Under the pieces are notes generated by a model. That model did not search any database. It saw nothing but the letters and a program-made list of their open reading frames with translations, and had not been told where the DNA came from. This document shows positions 44,076-55,210 of a stretch of 64,000 nt of DNA, in pieces. The stretch spans positions 744,001 to 808,000 of the forward strand of contig JADLZK010007793.1 of NCBI GenBank assembly GCA_015847255.1, in the 5' to 3' direction. Positions within the stretch are counted from its first letter, which is position 1. Every line of letters begins with the position of its first letter. Made by a program: the position numbers and the translations under genes. The stretch is from Hyparrhenia diplandra (lineage: Eukaryota > Streptophyta > Magnoliopsida > Poales > Poaceae).

Positions 44076-45442
44076 GGGGTAGTTTTGTAGTTGATGTATA
44101 GTTGTAGCTTTAGTTTTGTTTTTGCTTTGAGCATCATCTTGTATCATATTGCATCCTTTATGTACACTATTGCATTTTGAGCTTCTTGTTTATATTGATC
44201 ACAATGAGATTATGCTCTGTTTAGTGTGACCTTTACATGATAGTGCTTACAGCTTGTGCTCTTTCTGCTTAATTGATATATGTTATGGGCAAAGCTTGTT
44301 TTCATGTGAATTTGCTTAATAACGATGAAACTTGCAAAATGTTCACCATTGAGATGGTTCCTAGCATGTCTAAGTTGTTGAGATCCTTTGTGCTTATCAT
44401 GTATGCTAGGTGACTATGTCTCATTCAATGAATTATGCACTTGCTTGGATGACCAAATGCTTTTATTTGCTAAAATCTGAAATCTGAGGAAAGTGCTTGA
44501 ACATACATGCACTTGAGTGGGTTCATACTGTCCCACATCCAAGTCTTGGGACTGCTGCTCATTGCACTTGAGTTGAACCTGAACTTGGTAGTGGTTGACC
44601 CAGACCATTGTCTTAAGCTTACGATTGCTCACACGCATAGGCTTGACATGGTTGATTAGTAAAGGTCGACGGTTGTGGATAATCACTCACACACATGCTT
44701 TAACAATTGCTTGTAACCGCTATAACTCCGATAACTGTTAAATTTGACAAGTGTTGGTTATGTCTATTGCATGATGTGTAAACTTTGCTTGGGGTAGTTC
44801 ACTTGATATACATGTGTAGCACTTGGTTGATTTCCGACTTATTTATGCTATGTGCTATTCTTTGTGGTGAACACCTTTTCTAAAATGCTTAAAACTGGAT
44901 CAAAGTGCTTTTCGGCCATATTTCATATCTCTTAATCGGTTTGAGCACCGTGTTAAGCACTTGACTTTTTTGCCATGACACTATCTAGAGCACCTTCTCA
45001 TTTTGGTTGCTATAAACTTGAAGCTCTTTCATTGCATTTTCATGCATTTCATAGCATTGATAAGTGCATTTGCCAACAAGGGGGAGAAAGATACAAAGAT
45101 AGTGATTGCATTTTTCCAGGGGGAGTAGCATGTTGAGCTAGATGTGTTGAGCCTGTGCCTCTGTCTTGAGGGTCTAGCTATTTGTGAGTGAAAGTGTTTG
45201 GTTTAGAGTTGTGCTAGTGGTGTTGAGCCTGTTCGACCTCTTCTTGAGGGCTAGCAGTTGGTTTAGCTTGGTTGTGTCGAGCCTTTTGCCCATGTCTTTG
45301 GGAACCAAGTTGTAGCTCCATGTTTGCTATCCAGTGACTTTGTTTCAGCTTGTGCCTAGCTTGTGTTCACTTGGATGTGCTATCTTCTTCCTTTTTTTGT
45401 CTTTGTGTTGAATGTTGACAATGCACTCATCAAGGGGGAGAT
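44076..45442 (+). other. SIRE 3' internal non-coding region and polypurine tract
   Basis: No domain found; an env-like ORF, present in some SIRE elements, is not seen. Three purine tracts occur: CAAGGGGGAGAAAG (about 45077), CCAGGGGGAGTAG (about 45117) and CAAGGGGGAGAT (45431-45442). The last abuts the LTR and is the likely polypurine primer. Between 45130 and 45300 a phrase with TTGAGCCT and TTGAGGG(T)CTAGC is repeated about three times. Confidence 0.65.
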
Positions 45443-47316
45443 TGTGAACACATGGTTGATTTAGGTCAAATGTGTTTAGTTGTGTGATTGAGTTATTGTC
45501 AACAGTCAACATTTTACTTCTATTTTTCCTTATTCTTTATGCTTAGGCTATGTTCACCGGCACACGTGGAGTGTGTCGAAGACGTATCTCTTGGTTCGTG
45601 TTGTACAGGTGTGGAGCTCGGAGATGGTAGCTGTCGGCGAGGTGAAGGGGCCAAGGAGGACGTGCCGGGCCGATGGACCGCGGAGGTGAAGGACGGACGT
45701 GGGGCTTGGACCGAGGGACCGGATTGCTGGGTAGCGAGCCATAGTGGCCGACATTTGGGACATTGACGAATGCAAGAGGACGTGGCGGGACCGTGTCGAT
45801 TGGGTCAAGATGGCGAGCGTGCAAGCAGAGCGGGTGGCTCAGATGACTTGGCGACTCGGGCAGTCAAGACCGGTGGCATGCGTTGGAGGTTTGGTGGTTT
45901 GGACCTCAAAACCAGCGGTGGCTGGTTTCATGGTTTGGGCCTCAAAACCACGGGCGCGGGTTTGGTGGTTTGGGCCTCAAAACCATCGGTGGCCGGTTTC
46001 GTGGTTTGGGCCTCAAAAACCACGGCGCTGGTTTCCTAGGGTTTTCGCCTCAAAACCTATGTGGAGTTCCGACGGCGGAAGGACGACACGTGGCGGCATC
46101 GGGGAGTTCACGTCAGGTCGAAGCTACCAGTGAGAAGGTGCGGTGGCCGTCAGATCAGAAGATATCCAAGTCTGACCATTATGCCCCTGGCTAAGTGGTT
46201 TCGGCAATTGTATCATTAGGGGTAGGATGGTCATTCGGACCAAGACTATAAATAGAGAGGGCAGCCCTCCGTCTCGGGTTGCCTCTCCAGGTTTGCGAGT
46301 TTCCATTAGGGTTTCCTTCCCAGTAGTTCCCCTGCTTTGTGAGAGGTCCGGACATTTTGAGATCCTTTGTTCATAGGAAGCACACCCCATAGTGTGTGCA
46401 TTCCCTCTGGGCTTTTCGGATCGATGGATCGTGGTACGTGTTGTCTTTGTGATTTTTCTTTGTTCTCGCGATTTCATCTTTTCCCCTCTCGATCCCCATC
46501 CGATTTCTTCATTTCTAGTCCGTTTGGTGTGATTCTTTTTATCCCAATTCGATCTTGACCAAGAACCAAAGAGTTTCACCAAAGGAAATCATCGAAACCT
46601 CTTGTGTCATCGGATTTGGGCGATTTTGTGTTCATGTTCGTGGTTTTGATTGTGAGAGGAGATTTGGAATTCCGATGATTTACTTGACCTTTTGTGAAAT
46701 TTCTTGGGGATTCTTGTCACCTACATCTTTGTGATCCTATGGCTTGAAAATCGTGACCAAAGATCAAGTATTGAGGAAGTTCTCGATCGGATTTTGACTT
46801 GAGGCATTTTTGAGTTCGACCAGATTTTACGTCTTAGCTCGACAATACGGGACACGTCCGGGTCCGGTATGCAACCCGGACATGTCCGGTATTCCAAAAC
46901 TTCGAGTTTGGGGCTGAAATTTTTTGTGGAGATGTTGTCCATGGTGTCTAGATGCTAGGGTTAAAATCTCATGATTTTTCAAGTTCATTTGATGGGGGTT
47001 TTCGATTTTTCTCATGGAGTGATTACGTGCTGATTTCATACCCGACACGTCCGGTTTCAACCCGGACACGTCCAGTTTTTGCTGAAGTGTTGTTGTTTTT
47101 ATCCGGCGTGTTTGTCCATCATGTTGGGACTTCTCCGGTTGATCCGCTGTGCCTCTAGAACATCTTCTAGGGCATCCACCTAGCAATCTAGGTCGAGATC
47201 ATCCGTGTCTTGGTGTGTTTGAGTTTGAGGAGGCGTGAGAGCCACAAGTTCAAGTTTTTGAAAGAAAATTTGGAGGCTCCTATTCACCCCCCTCTAGTCG
47301 TCTTTTCGGTCTTTCA
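45443..47316 (+). repeat. SIRE second LTR (shared by two internal regions)
   Basis: 1874 bp from TGTGAACACATGG to GGTCTTTCA, matching 29013-30873 along its length. The polypurine tract precedes it and a primer-binding site with gag follows it, so it serves as 3' LTR for one internal region and 5' LTR for the next. Confidence 0.9.
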
Positions 47317-47381
47317 ATTGGTATCGAAGCCGGTTAGGATCACTTCCACCCTAATCGGTCCGTGATCCGCAAGAAGGCGAC

Positions 47382-48327
47382 ATGAATCGTGGTTTCGGCC
47401 ACTTTGGCAAACCTCCGGAGTTCGATGGCACCAACTATCCCTATTGGAAGATTAAGATGCAAGCACATCTTATGGGGATGGATTGGAGAGTGTGGGAGAT
47501 TGTTGAGGATGAGAACTACCAAGTGCTAGCCGCTCGAGTGGGTGAGGAACAAATCAACCAACACAATGCCAACAACCGAGCGAGGAGTGTGTTGTTCTCT
47601 AGCCTCAAGGACATAGAGTTTGAGAGAGTAGCCACTTGTGAGACCGCTCGTGAGGTGTGGAGGACACTTCAGAGCTACCACGAGAGAACCCCACAAGTCA
47701 AGGCCCGCCTATATGAGACCTACAAGAGAGAGTACAACAACCTAATCCAACTTGATGGTGAGTCCATCGATTCTCTCTTTGCTAGGTTCCAGACGATCTG
47801 CAACAAGCTGCGGGCAAACAAGCTTTCGGAGGGGCTTGATGACCATGAGAAGGTGATGCGACTCTAGTATGCCTTGGATCAGAAGGTGTGGGATGTGAAG
47901 GTGTTCGCGATCATGGAGTCCGCCAACTACAACACCCTCACACCCGATGAGCTTTACAACAAGCTCAAGTCCTCCGAGATTGAGTCCCAGATCCAGGCGA
48001 AGCTTAAGAACCCATCCGCGCCGAACGTTGCTCTCGTCTCAGGTAAGGGAGGTAAGGGAAGTTCTAGTTCTTCTGCTAACCCATCACAGATCTCGTTTGC
48101 CTTGCCTTCTTTGGTGACTGTGATAGAGGAGCAGTTGGAGTGACTTGGGGATGACGAGTTGGCTCTCGTCATCAGCCAATTCTCACGGTTCCACAACAAC
48201 CGCTTGAACTGTTGGCGTGGCGGTGGTCCAAAGGGAGGATGCTTTGAGTGCGGTGATTCGGACCACTTTGTCACCATGTGCCCCAAGAAGAAAAAGGATA
48301 AGTACTGGCGAGAAGTACTACTCCTTT
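47382..48327 (+). pseudogene. SIRE gag, second copy
   Basis: Same protein as at 30940 but with fewer breaks: the frame is open from 47382 to a stop at 47865-47867 (CTCTAG; copy 1 has the same stop), resumes with DQKVWDVKVFAIMESANYNT to a TGA at 48141, and then carries the intact zinc knuckle (C-FE-C-GDSD-H-FVTM-C). Both stops are shared with copy 1, so they predate the duplication. Confidence 0.85.
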
Positions 48328-49239
48328 TGTCACACCCTAAAATTCGTATTTTTAGGATGTGACGTAGAAAACACTAAATAACAACAAATGATTTTATTAT
48401 TTTCTAAAACTTATAACTTTAGTTAAGTTGTTGACATTATAGATAGTGGAAAATGTGAGTTTCTAAAATTTTTGCAATTTAATTTAATGGTTTGTTGCAT
48501 TCATGCCTTTGCATAGTGTCTATGTATGGAAAATGAATTTCATTTTTCAAAAATACGCTTAGGGTTTCATCCCACCTTGATCTCCCCAAATACCAAACCA
48601 TTATCTAAAACTCCAATCATGTCATTTGTTGACATCCTACAAAAATCTAGAATGACCCCTTCTCTCCTTTCTTTTCATTCTCGAGCTCTCAGTCATTTTG
48701 GTGTCTATGAATTCTGTGGGCCAATCTTTTACCGTCTCTCATTTGTTCATACAAATGAATCTTAATAGGTTAAACCTATGCTGACTCACTTTCTCTTTTC
48801 ATAATGAATAGTAGCCCAAATTGTCTCTTATCCGCTAATGCGCTTAGACCTCTCTCTTCCTCTTGCTTTGACCCAAACTGAACCAGCTCAAGCCACCCAT
48901 CCTCTTTGTTTTCTATTCCCTTTTCACATGGGCGTGCAGCTCTCTCTTCTTGATGACACCTTATTTGTTCCCCACATGCACAAAATGCAGTATCTAAATC
49001 CTTCTTTTCAATTCGAGGACTAGCTATGCATGGCCAATTAGCATCTTGTGCTCCACCGACACCTAATCTCTCCCTTCCTCATGCAGGGATAATTCCTCTC
49101 TTTATTTCCTTGATGACTCCATCAATTGTTGTATTTTCTAAATTGGATGTAACTACAGCCGTGTCTCTCTTGGTGTCTTTTCCTCATGCAAAAATAACAG
49201 CCACACATAATAGTAGACCTATGTCCCTCTTAATCCCCC
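48328..49239 (+). repeat. Truncated second copy of the 4.1-kb long solo LTR
   Basis: Begins TGTCACACCC after CCTTT exactly as at 31882 and follows it to about 32800, where the match ends at CTTAATCCCC. Confidence 0.88.
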
Positions 49240-49404
49240 TTGGGCGATTTTTTGTTCGTGTTCGTGGTTTTCGGTGTGAGAGGAGATTTGGAATTCCCGG
49301 TGATTTACTTGATCTTTTGTGAAATTTCATGGGGGATTCTTGTCACCTACATGCTGTGATACTATGGCTTGAAAATCATGACCAAAGATCAAGTATTGAG
49401 GAAG
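49240..49404 (+). repeat. 165-bp SIRE LTR fragment at a chimeric junction
   Basis: Matches 30177-30340 from TTGGGCGATTTT to AAGTATTGAGGAAG, then stops abruptly and continues as unrelated GC-rich DNA. It is inserted directly behind the broken solo-LTR copy. Confidence 0.82.
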
Positions 49405-49850
49405 CCGTGGACGGTGTTGCAGCTCGCGCATGCAGCCGAGGCCGCGACGGAGCTGCTGCACGCGCCCACGCCGGGCTAGGCCACGGCGGAGCTGCAGCTC
49501 GCGCGGCGCTGCCGAGGCCGCGACTGAGCTACTGCTCACGCGACGCGCCCGCCGGGCCGCGGCTGAGCTGCAGCTAGCACGCCACCGAGGCGCAACGGAG
49601 ATGCTGCTCGCGCGGGCGCCGGCCAGGCGCGGGCGGAGCTACAGCTCACGCTGGGCTGCGAGGCGCGACTGAGCTACGCGATGGAGATGCTGCTCGCGTC
49701 CGCCATCGAGGCCCACGACGGAGATGCGCGGCAGAGCTGCTACTCGCCTGCGCGCAAGTGAGGCCGCCCAGTGGAGTTGCTGCTTTCGGCCCGGCGGCGC
49801 GGGCGGCCCTGGATGCGGGCGGGCTCGGCCCTGGCTGGTGCTGCTGCCTG
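49405..49850 (+). repeat. GC-rich degenerate tandem repeat
   Basis: Roughly ten imperfect units of 30-40 bp built on GGAGCTGCAGCTCGCGC / GAGATGCTGCTCGCG with CGAGGCCGCGAC spacers. ORFs in it (Ala/Arg/Leu-rich) follow from the repeat. No known element end is seen. Confidence 0.55.
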
Positions 49851-50529
49851 CTGGCCGTGCTGCCTTTCCATTCTGTGGAGGTAGAAGATAAAGTTGAGCC
49901 TTGAGGCCCTAAGCTAAGCAGTGATTAGATGCGTTTAGAATTAGATTACGAGACTAATCTTTAAAATGGTCAAATTTCAAAACAATTCGCACGATCTAGG
50001 TTATATTTCAAAAAGACACACGAATTCGGGTCAAATTGTGCGGGGACGTGTGAATAACGGGTCATATTTCAAAATTTCTCGATGATGGCTGAGGACGAAT
50101 GGGCGGTGAGAGCGCTTGGATCCCGATCTGATGAAGGATGAGTTGCCGCTATGGTTAAAAAAATTATAGCGACGCTTAACGGCCTGAGGCTCACGCTAAG
50201 CTATTGCTATTTGTGCCGCGATGTCAGACCGCTATTGCACCGCTAAGTTGCATAGCTTTAGCGATCAAATAGCGCTAGTTTAGATTTTGCCAACACTAAT
50301 AAATTTTGATAATTTAATTAGTTATTTCCTACTTATCTTTTGCTATTAATTTGGTATTTTAAACAACTAGACACTTGGCTTTCATGAAACGTGTTGCAAT
50401 GTCATGTTGGTAATGTTACCTAGACTTGTGGAACCTTACATATCTGTCTCCATCAAATTTCATATTTGCCTTTTTTTCATCAATTACTGGTGTTTTTCAT
50501 GTTTTCTTAATAAAAACGCTACCGTTATT
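49851..50529. other. Intergenic, no gene recognised
   Basis: Mixed composition. Around 50150-50275 there is a stretch rich in AGCG/CGCT motifs (TAGCGACGCTTAACGGC and GCTTTAGCGATCAAATAGCG) suggestive of a decayed inverted-repeat element. Confidence 0.35.
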
Positions 50530-52620
50530 TAAAACCATGGTTGCTGTCGAGTCTCAAAGGATGTGGCGGTTTGCCTTGTGGCTTCTTTCTTATGACAATA
50601 TTCTTGAGTTATAAAGTATATGTACACTCTGGAGGCAACCGAATCATCTTGTGAAGGGTACATCAGTACTATAGGATGTTTTGGCTGATACCTATTCGGT
50701 AAGTCACCCATACAATTGCCTAGTATGGTGCTCCAACGAATTTTCTGATTTTACAAACGTGCATTTGGGACATTTTAAATATTTTTATTGAATACATGAA
50801 GAATTAAGGGGGTTGTTTCGATGCCAACTGAATTACAGTGATCAGATAAAATAATCTGAAGATGATCAAAACACTGCATCATCACGAAGAGTTTTATTGG
50901 CAATTATTTGGATGTGTCATTGGTAAATACCCATTCCGCTATCTGGGCCTACCTATGCATTTTAGGAAGTTATCTAATAAGGACTGGAAATGCATCGAAG
51001 AGAGAATTGAGAAAAGACTTAGTGGTTGGAAAGGTAAAATGCTTTCAGCCGGCGGTCGATTGGTCCTCATAAACTCGGTGCTCTCTAGCTTACTGATGTT
51101 TATGATGTCATTTTTCGAGCTGCCTAAGGGAGTATTAGACAAAATTGATTGCCTCGGATCTCGATTTTTACGGAAAAATGACCAACACAAGAGAAAATAC
51201 GATTAGTCAAATAGGATGTTATGTGTCAACCTAAGGACCGGGTGGTCTAGGGATACAAAATTTAGATATTCAAAATAAGTGCTTGCTTAGTAAGTGGTTA
51301 TTCAAGTTACTAAATGAAGATGGGATGTGGCAAGAATTATTAAGGAATAAGTATATTAAAAATAAGATGCTAGGTAGTTGTGAAAAGAAACCAACAGACT
51401 CACATTTTCGGAAGAGTCGATGAATGTTAAAGATACCTTCTTCAAATTAGGACATTTTGTTGTCGAGATGGGTCACAAACACGATTTTGGGTTGATACTT
51501 GGCTGGGCAACAAACCTCTCAAAGATAAGTTCCCTGGGTTGTTTAATATTGTAAGAAGAAAACAAGATACAGTGGCTACAATTTTGAGTTCCCCTTTACT
51601 AAATATTTCCTTTAGGAGAAATCTGGTGGGGGCAAACTTGACAAATTAGCTTCAGTATTGTGGCATCCTTACAACAAGTTAACTTACTTCAGGAAAGAGA
51701 TGTTTTTATGGGATTTGAAGGCCTGCGGGGTATTTAGAGTCAAGTCTATGTATCTTTGCATTAATTAACAATGGGGTGAGAGTGTCGCAAGATATCCGCA
51801 ATGAAGCTGCCAATGAGAATTAAAATTTTCATGTGGTATGTAAAAGAGGAGTTATTCTAACCAAAGATAACCCTGGCTAGGAGAAATTGGAATGGAGATA
51901 AACAGTGCTCTCTGTAATCTCCCGTAAATAATTCAACACCTCTTTTTTGATTGCTTCTATGCTAAATTTTTGTGGCGCTCTATACATTTACTTTTGGATT
52001 AACACCTCCTTCAAATATAGATGATTTGTTTCACAATTGGTCTAAGATGGGAAACAAAAAGTGTAATACAATGTTATTGACAGTAGCCTCCGCACTTCTA
52101 TGGGCAATCTGGATAACAAGGAATGAGGTAGTTTTTGACAAATGCAAACCAAAAACTCTTTTGCGTGTACTATTCCGAGGAACACATTGGCTACGTCGGT
52201 GGGCAATCTTGCAGCGGCGTGAAGATCTTGAGGATCAATTGATCTCCGTGGCACGACACCTAGAAACGTCGGCTCTAGCTTTCTTCGGTTCCCGTGGTTG
52301 GCTCTTGCAAAGACATGTTGGTTATGTTTAGTCAAAGACGTTTTTTTTTTCTTGTTACGTTTGCTGCGTGTGTGCGGTTGGAAGTTTGTATCAGTTGAAC
52401 TTTGAGTTGGGTGTGGAGTGCGTAATAATTGGCCTGATTCTATCCTCGGATAGATGAAGCCGGTTTTTATCCTTTATCTAAAAAAAAATCAAAACACTGC
52501 ATATTATATACATGAGTTGGATTATAATAATTCAACCACCACATTATAATAACCCTGCATATTTTTATTGAATACGTGTAAGTTTAGTGTAATAATAATA
52601 ATGGGACGTTTCCTTCGCTT
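50530..52620 (+). repeat. Second copy of the MSP-gene downstream sequence, split by a LINE
   Basis: 50554-50879 and 52503-52620 together match 10140-10720 in order. The Tourist-like MITE is present at about 50813 and is the site of the LINE insertion. No MSP exon is visible before it; that part was apparently lost on the left side, where SIRE-related DNA ends. Confidence 0.72.
50880..52487 (+). mobile_element. 5'-truncated LINE (non-LTR retrotransposon)
   Basis: 1608 bp with a 15-bp target duplication ATCAAAACACTGCAT on both sides (50865-50879 and 52488-52502) and a short poly(A) end (52480-52487). It encodes the C-terminal half of a LINE ORF2. Near 50930 it reads YRYLGLPMHFRKLS-like sequence, followed by RIEKRLSGWKGKMLSAGGRL and LINSVLSSLLMFMMSFFELP. 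Later comes the terminal segment ALLWAIWITRNEVVFDK (about 52095). The endonuclease and the catalytic core are missing, as usual for truncated copies. The reading frame is broken in the middle. Confidence 0.92.
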
Positions 52621-52936
52621 TTGCCTCAAAAAAATGGATGTACATATATTACTTTTTTATATCTATCTGATTCTAGATTCGCATTGAAGAAAATGTACGA
52701 TATATGATACTACCATTCATATCTATGAGAAGAATATAGTACTAGATGAAATCATTTAAATTTATTCATGTGACTAGTGAATAGTTATATTAATTTTACA
52801 ATATTAATAATATGTACAGTTTTAAAGTATTAAAAAATGATAAGTAATATATTATTAATAGTAATATATATTCTACTTGAATTTAATATAATGAACGGCA
52901 TTAATTATTTTGCTTTTCAGTTTGTGTGATCAATGA
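52621..52936. other. AT-rich spacer
   Basis: Nothing recognised; very AT-rich with ATTAATA-type runs. Confidence 0.4.
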
Positions 52937-53704
52937 GGGCACTCCCAATGAAGTATTAATGGTAGTTTTATCCTCATTAAATAACATTCCAGCTAAGCAA
53001 AATGCTGATGTGGTAGGTTCATTAAAGAAGAAAGAGAAGAGAAAATGAAGAAACCGTTTCTATCAGACGAAACAACGTCTACGCTAGCCCCGATGCTCGA
53101 TGAAACGGTGATTTCCCCGTTGGGAAGAAACCAGTGGTTTCCATGGGACTTAACTGCGTGCTCGCTGTGGATTATGCCGTGCGCGCCTATGCCGCCGCCC
53201 TGGCTCGCGCCGTGCTGGCACCTGCCTCGCCTGGCTAGAGCTCCGCCCCGCTGGCTCGCGTCGCGCTGGCAATGCATGTGTGCCGCCGCGAGAGCTCGCA
53301 TGCCGCTCGGTCGCGCTGGCTATGCTCGCGCGCCGCCGCTGTCCGCTCGCCGCCGCGTGGGTCGCTCGCGCCCAGGCCACACTGACGTGCGGTAGGACGC
53401 TGCTGCCGAGCTCAGCTCGCCGCCGCGAAATAGGCCGCAAAGGCTGCGCCACCGCGAGCGCTCGCCTCGTCCATGTCCTCGCCGACCACGCCGTACGCAC
53501 GCTATCTGCCGCGAGCTCGCCGGCCGGCGCATACGACCGGCGGCCTGTCGGTGTCGTTGCAGAGAGGCATGGGAGGATATGGAAGGGAGAATAAATAAAG
53601 CCCAACATTTATTACACCAAGAAACTACCATGGTACAGGATGGTTTCTATATAAACATTTTTCGTCTTGGATATCGCGCATGGTTTTTACCATAGGGACT
53701 GCCC
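52937..53704. mobile_element. TIR transposon with GC-rich core
   Basis: Ends are GGGCACTCCCAATG and, on the minus strand, GGGCAGTCCCTATG (12 of 14 identical). TGATCAATGA and TGATACATGA flank it, a possible imperfect 9-10-bp target duplication. The outer 200 bp are AT-rich and MITE-like; the core (53150-53560) is very GC-rich with degenerate GCTCGCG/CGCGCTGGC motifs. No transposase. MULE or hAT type cannot be decided. Confidence 0.6.
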
Positions 53705-54084
53705 TGATACATGATATATTTCAAATCTATTAATGGTGCTCAACAAAGACCACCTACCCTACCCTCCCTTTTTCTCGTAAAATGGATTCATATTGAAACA
53801 CTAGGAACTCTTATCTCCAAACCGAGTGTACCTGTTCTTACGGTGAAATCTGTCCACAACAGTTTAAGTCGTTGATAGGTGTTCGCAATTTCTTAAACTT
53901 ATTTTTAGAATTCAATGAGACGAGTTGTTCTTTGACTGTTAGGATTAATTAGCATTAATTAATTAGTGATCAACAGATGATTACCAAGATCCAGCGCTAG
54001 GAAGGCGCCCAAATGGAGGAGCGATAGGGAAGCTGCATCCCAAGATCCAACGCTAGGAAGGCTCTGCAATGACCTCGACTGGAG
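53705..54084. other. Intergenic; short tandem duplication at its end
   Basis: No gene. Near 53985-54060, CCAAGATCCAGCGCTAGGAA recurs as CCAAGATCCAACGCTAGGAA about 52 bp later, a small local duplication. Confidence 0.45.
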
Positions 54085-55210
54085 ATGGGTGCCGCCACAA
54101 CATCGCCGTCCATTCCGCGCCGTTGGGATTTGCCATCCCCACCAAGCCATGGCAGAGTTGAGGATGGCGATGGGTGGTGTGCAGGGCCCTTCGACCAAAT
54201 CCTTATTTGGCGCACGCGCGCTGTTTTATTTGCTGGCGCCACGGCTCTTCCTTCTCCCCACGTGTCTCCTTCGGGTCCCGGTTCTCTGTCCGACACCTTT
54301 CTTCAGTCACGCAGACAGGCTGCTCGCGTTTTTAAAATATTTCGAAAACACTGCGGCGTTCCTTTTCCCCTTCTCCTACTCAACGGGCAGACCAACGGGC
54401 AGAACGCCCGGTCCGCACCCGCCGCTCCACCTCCAACCCCCACGCCTTGCGTCGTGCGGGACGCCAGGGCGCGCGCCGCCGCTCCACATCCGCCCCCGCC
54501 TTGCGCGTCGTCGGCACGCCGCGCGGTCGCCCGCCGCTCCACCTCCGGCCCCACGCGCAGCGTCCCCTCGCCGCGGCGGCGGCCCACCACCCCCCTCCCT
54601 CCATGGGTACGCTTTCCTCGCCGGCGCAACCTAGCTGATGGGTATCGGCGGCGGTGGTGCGTCCCCATCGACATCGACGTCCGGTGTGAAGGTACTGGTA
54701 GCGGTTTTCGATTTCAAATCGAGATCGGTCGTCCTTGCGGTTTTTTGAATTTTTGGGGTGGAGTTGGGGGTGGACTAGGGAGGTTGGTGCTTCTACGATC
54801 GGTGGCGCTCGTTAACGAGGCGGCAGCGGCAAGCGAGCGCCGGAGGCGAAGGCCTCGACGGATTTGTGGGAGGCCAGAGTCTTCGCCCGACTTTAATCTC
54901 GATTTGGGCGGATTTGTAATTTGTGGGGAGGCCGAGTCGTCGCCGTGTTCATCTCGATTTGGGAAAATTTGTGGGAGGCCGAGTCCGATTGGAGTTGGGG
55001 GAGCGCAGAATCAAGGGCGGCGGTCGGCCCGAGATCCAAATTTCGCTGCAGCGAGGACATCGTCGTCGTCGGCCACCGGCGACCGCCGACACCTGCAGCT
55101 CATGCGGTATGCGATACCGGTGCTCCCCGCCCCTCCGGGCTCTTGATTTTGTGTATCGTTTTTGTCCACCGCAACTCTGTCAAATGCAGAGCAAAGGTGG
55201 AGAAATAGAT
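54085..55210 (+). other. GC-rich gene-start-like block, possibly the first exon of the PHD gene
   Basis: A sharp rise in GC with CCGCC/GCCGCC tracts (54400-54620), typical of grass 5' untranslated regions and first exons, followed by Arg/Ala-rich ORFs and a return to AT-rich, intron-like DNA at about 55200. Long ORFs in several frames are compositional. Its position upstream of, and in line with, the PHD exons suggests that it is that gene's start, but no splice link can be shown. Confidence 0.4.

Larger units (their letters stand above)
29013..47316 (+). mobile_element. SIRE-type Ty1/copia retrotransposon with two long LTR insertions
   Basis: Two LTRs (29013-30873 and 45443-47316) flank gag, protease, integrase, reverse transcriptase and RNase H in Ty1/copia order on the plus strand, a tRNA-Met primer site, and CAAGGGGGAGAT as polypurine tract before the second LTR. 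The long LTRs, the large gag with a long C-terminal part, and the 1.4-kb region after pol fit the SIRE/Opie (Maximus) lineage. Two solo LTRs interrupt gag and reverse transcriptase. Without them the element would be about 11 kb, normal for SIRE. A second, truncated internal region follows the right LTR. Frames are broken in every domain. Confidence 0.88.
47317..49239 (+). mobile_element. Second, truncated SIRE internal region
   Basis: Repeats 30874-32800: primer site, gag and the first 0.9 kb of the long solo LTR at the same insertion point. It stops within that LTR. Because it carries the same nested insertion, it was copied from the first internal region after the solo LTR had formed. Confidence 0.88.

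Noticed and set aside
54085..55146. 353-residue ORF as a protein-coding gene
   Set aside because: Pro/Arg/Ala-rich, with other long ORFs in overlapping frames; no domain. More likely a GC-rich 5' region.
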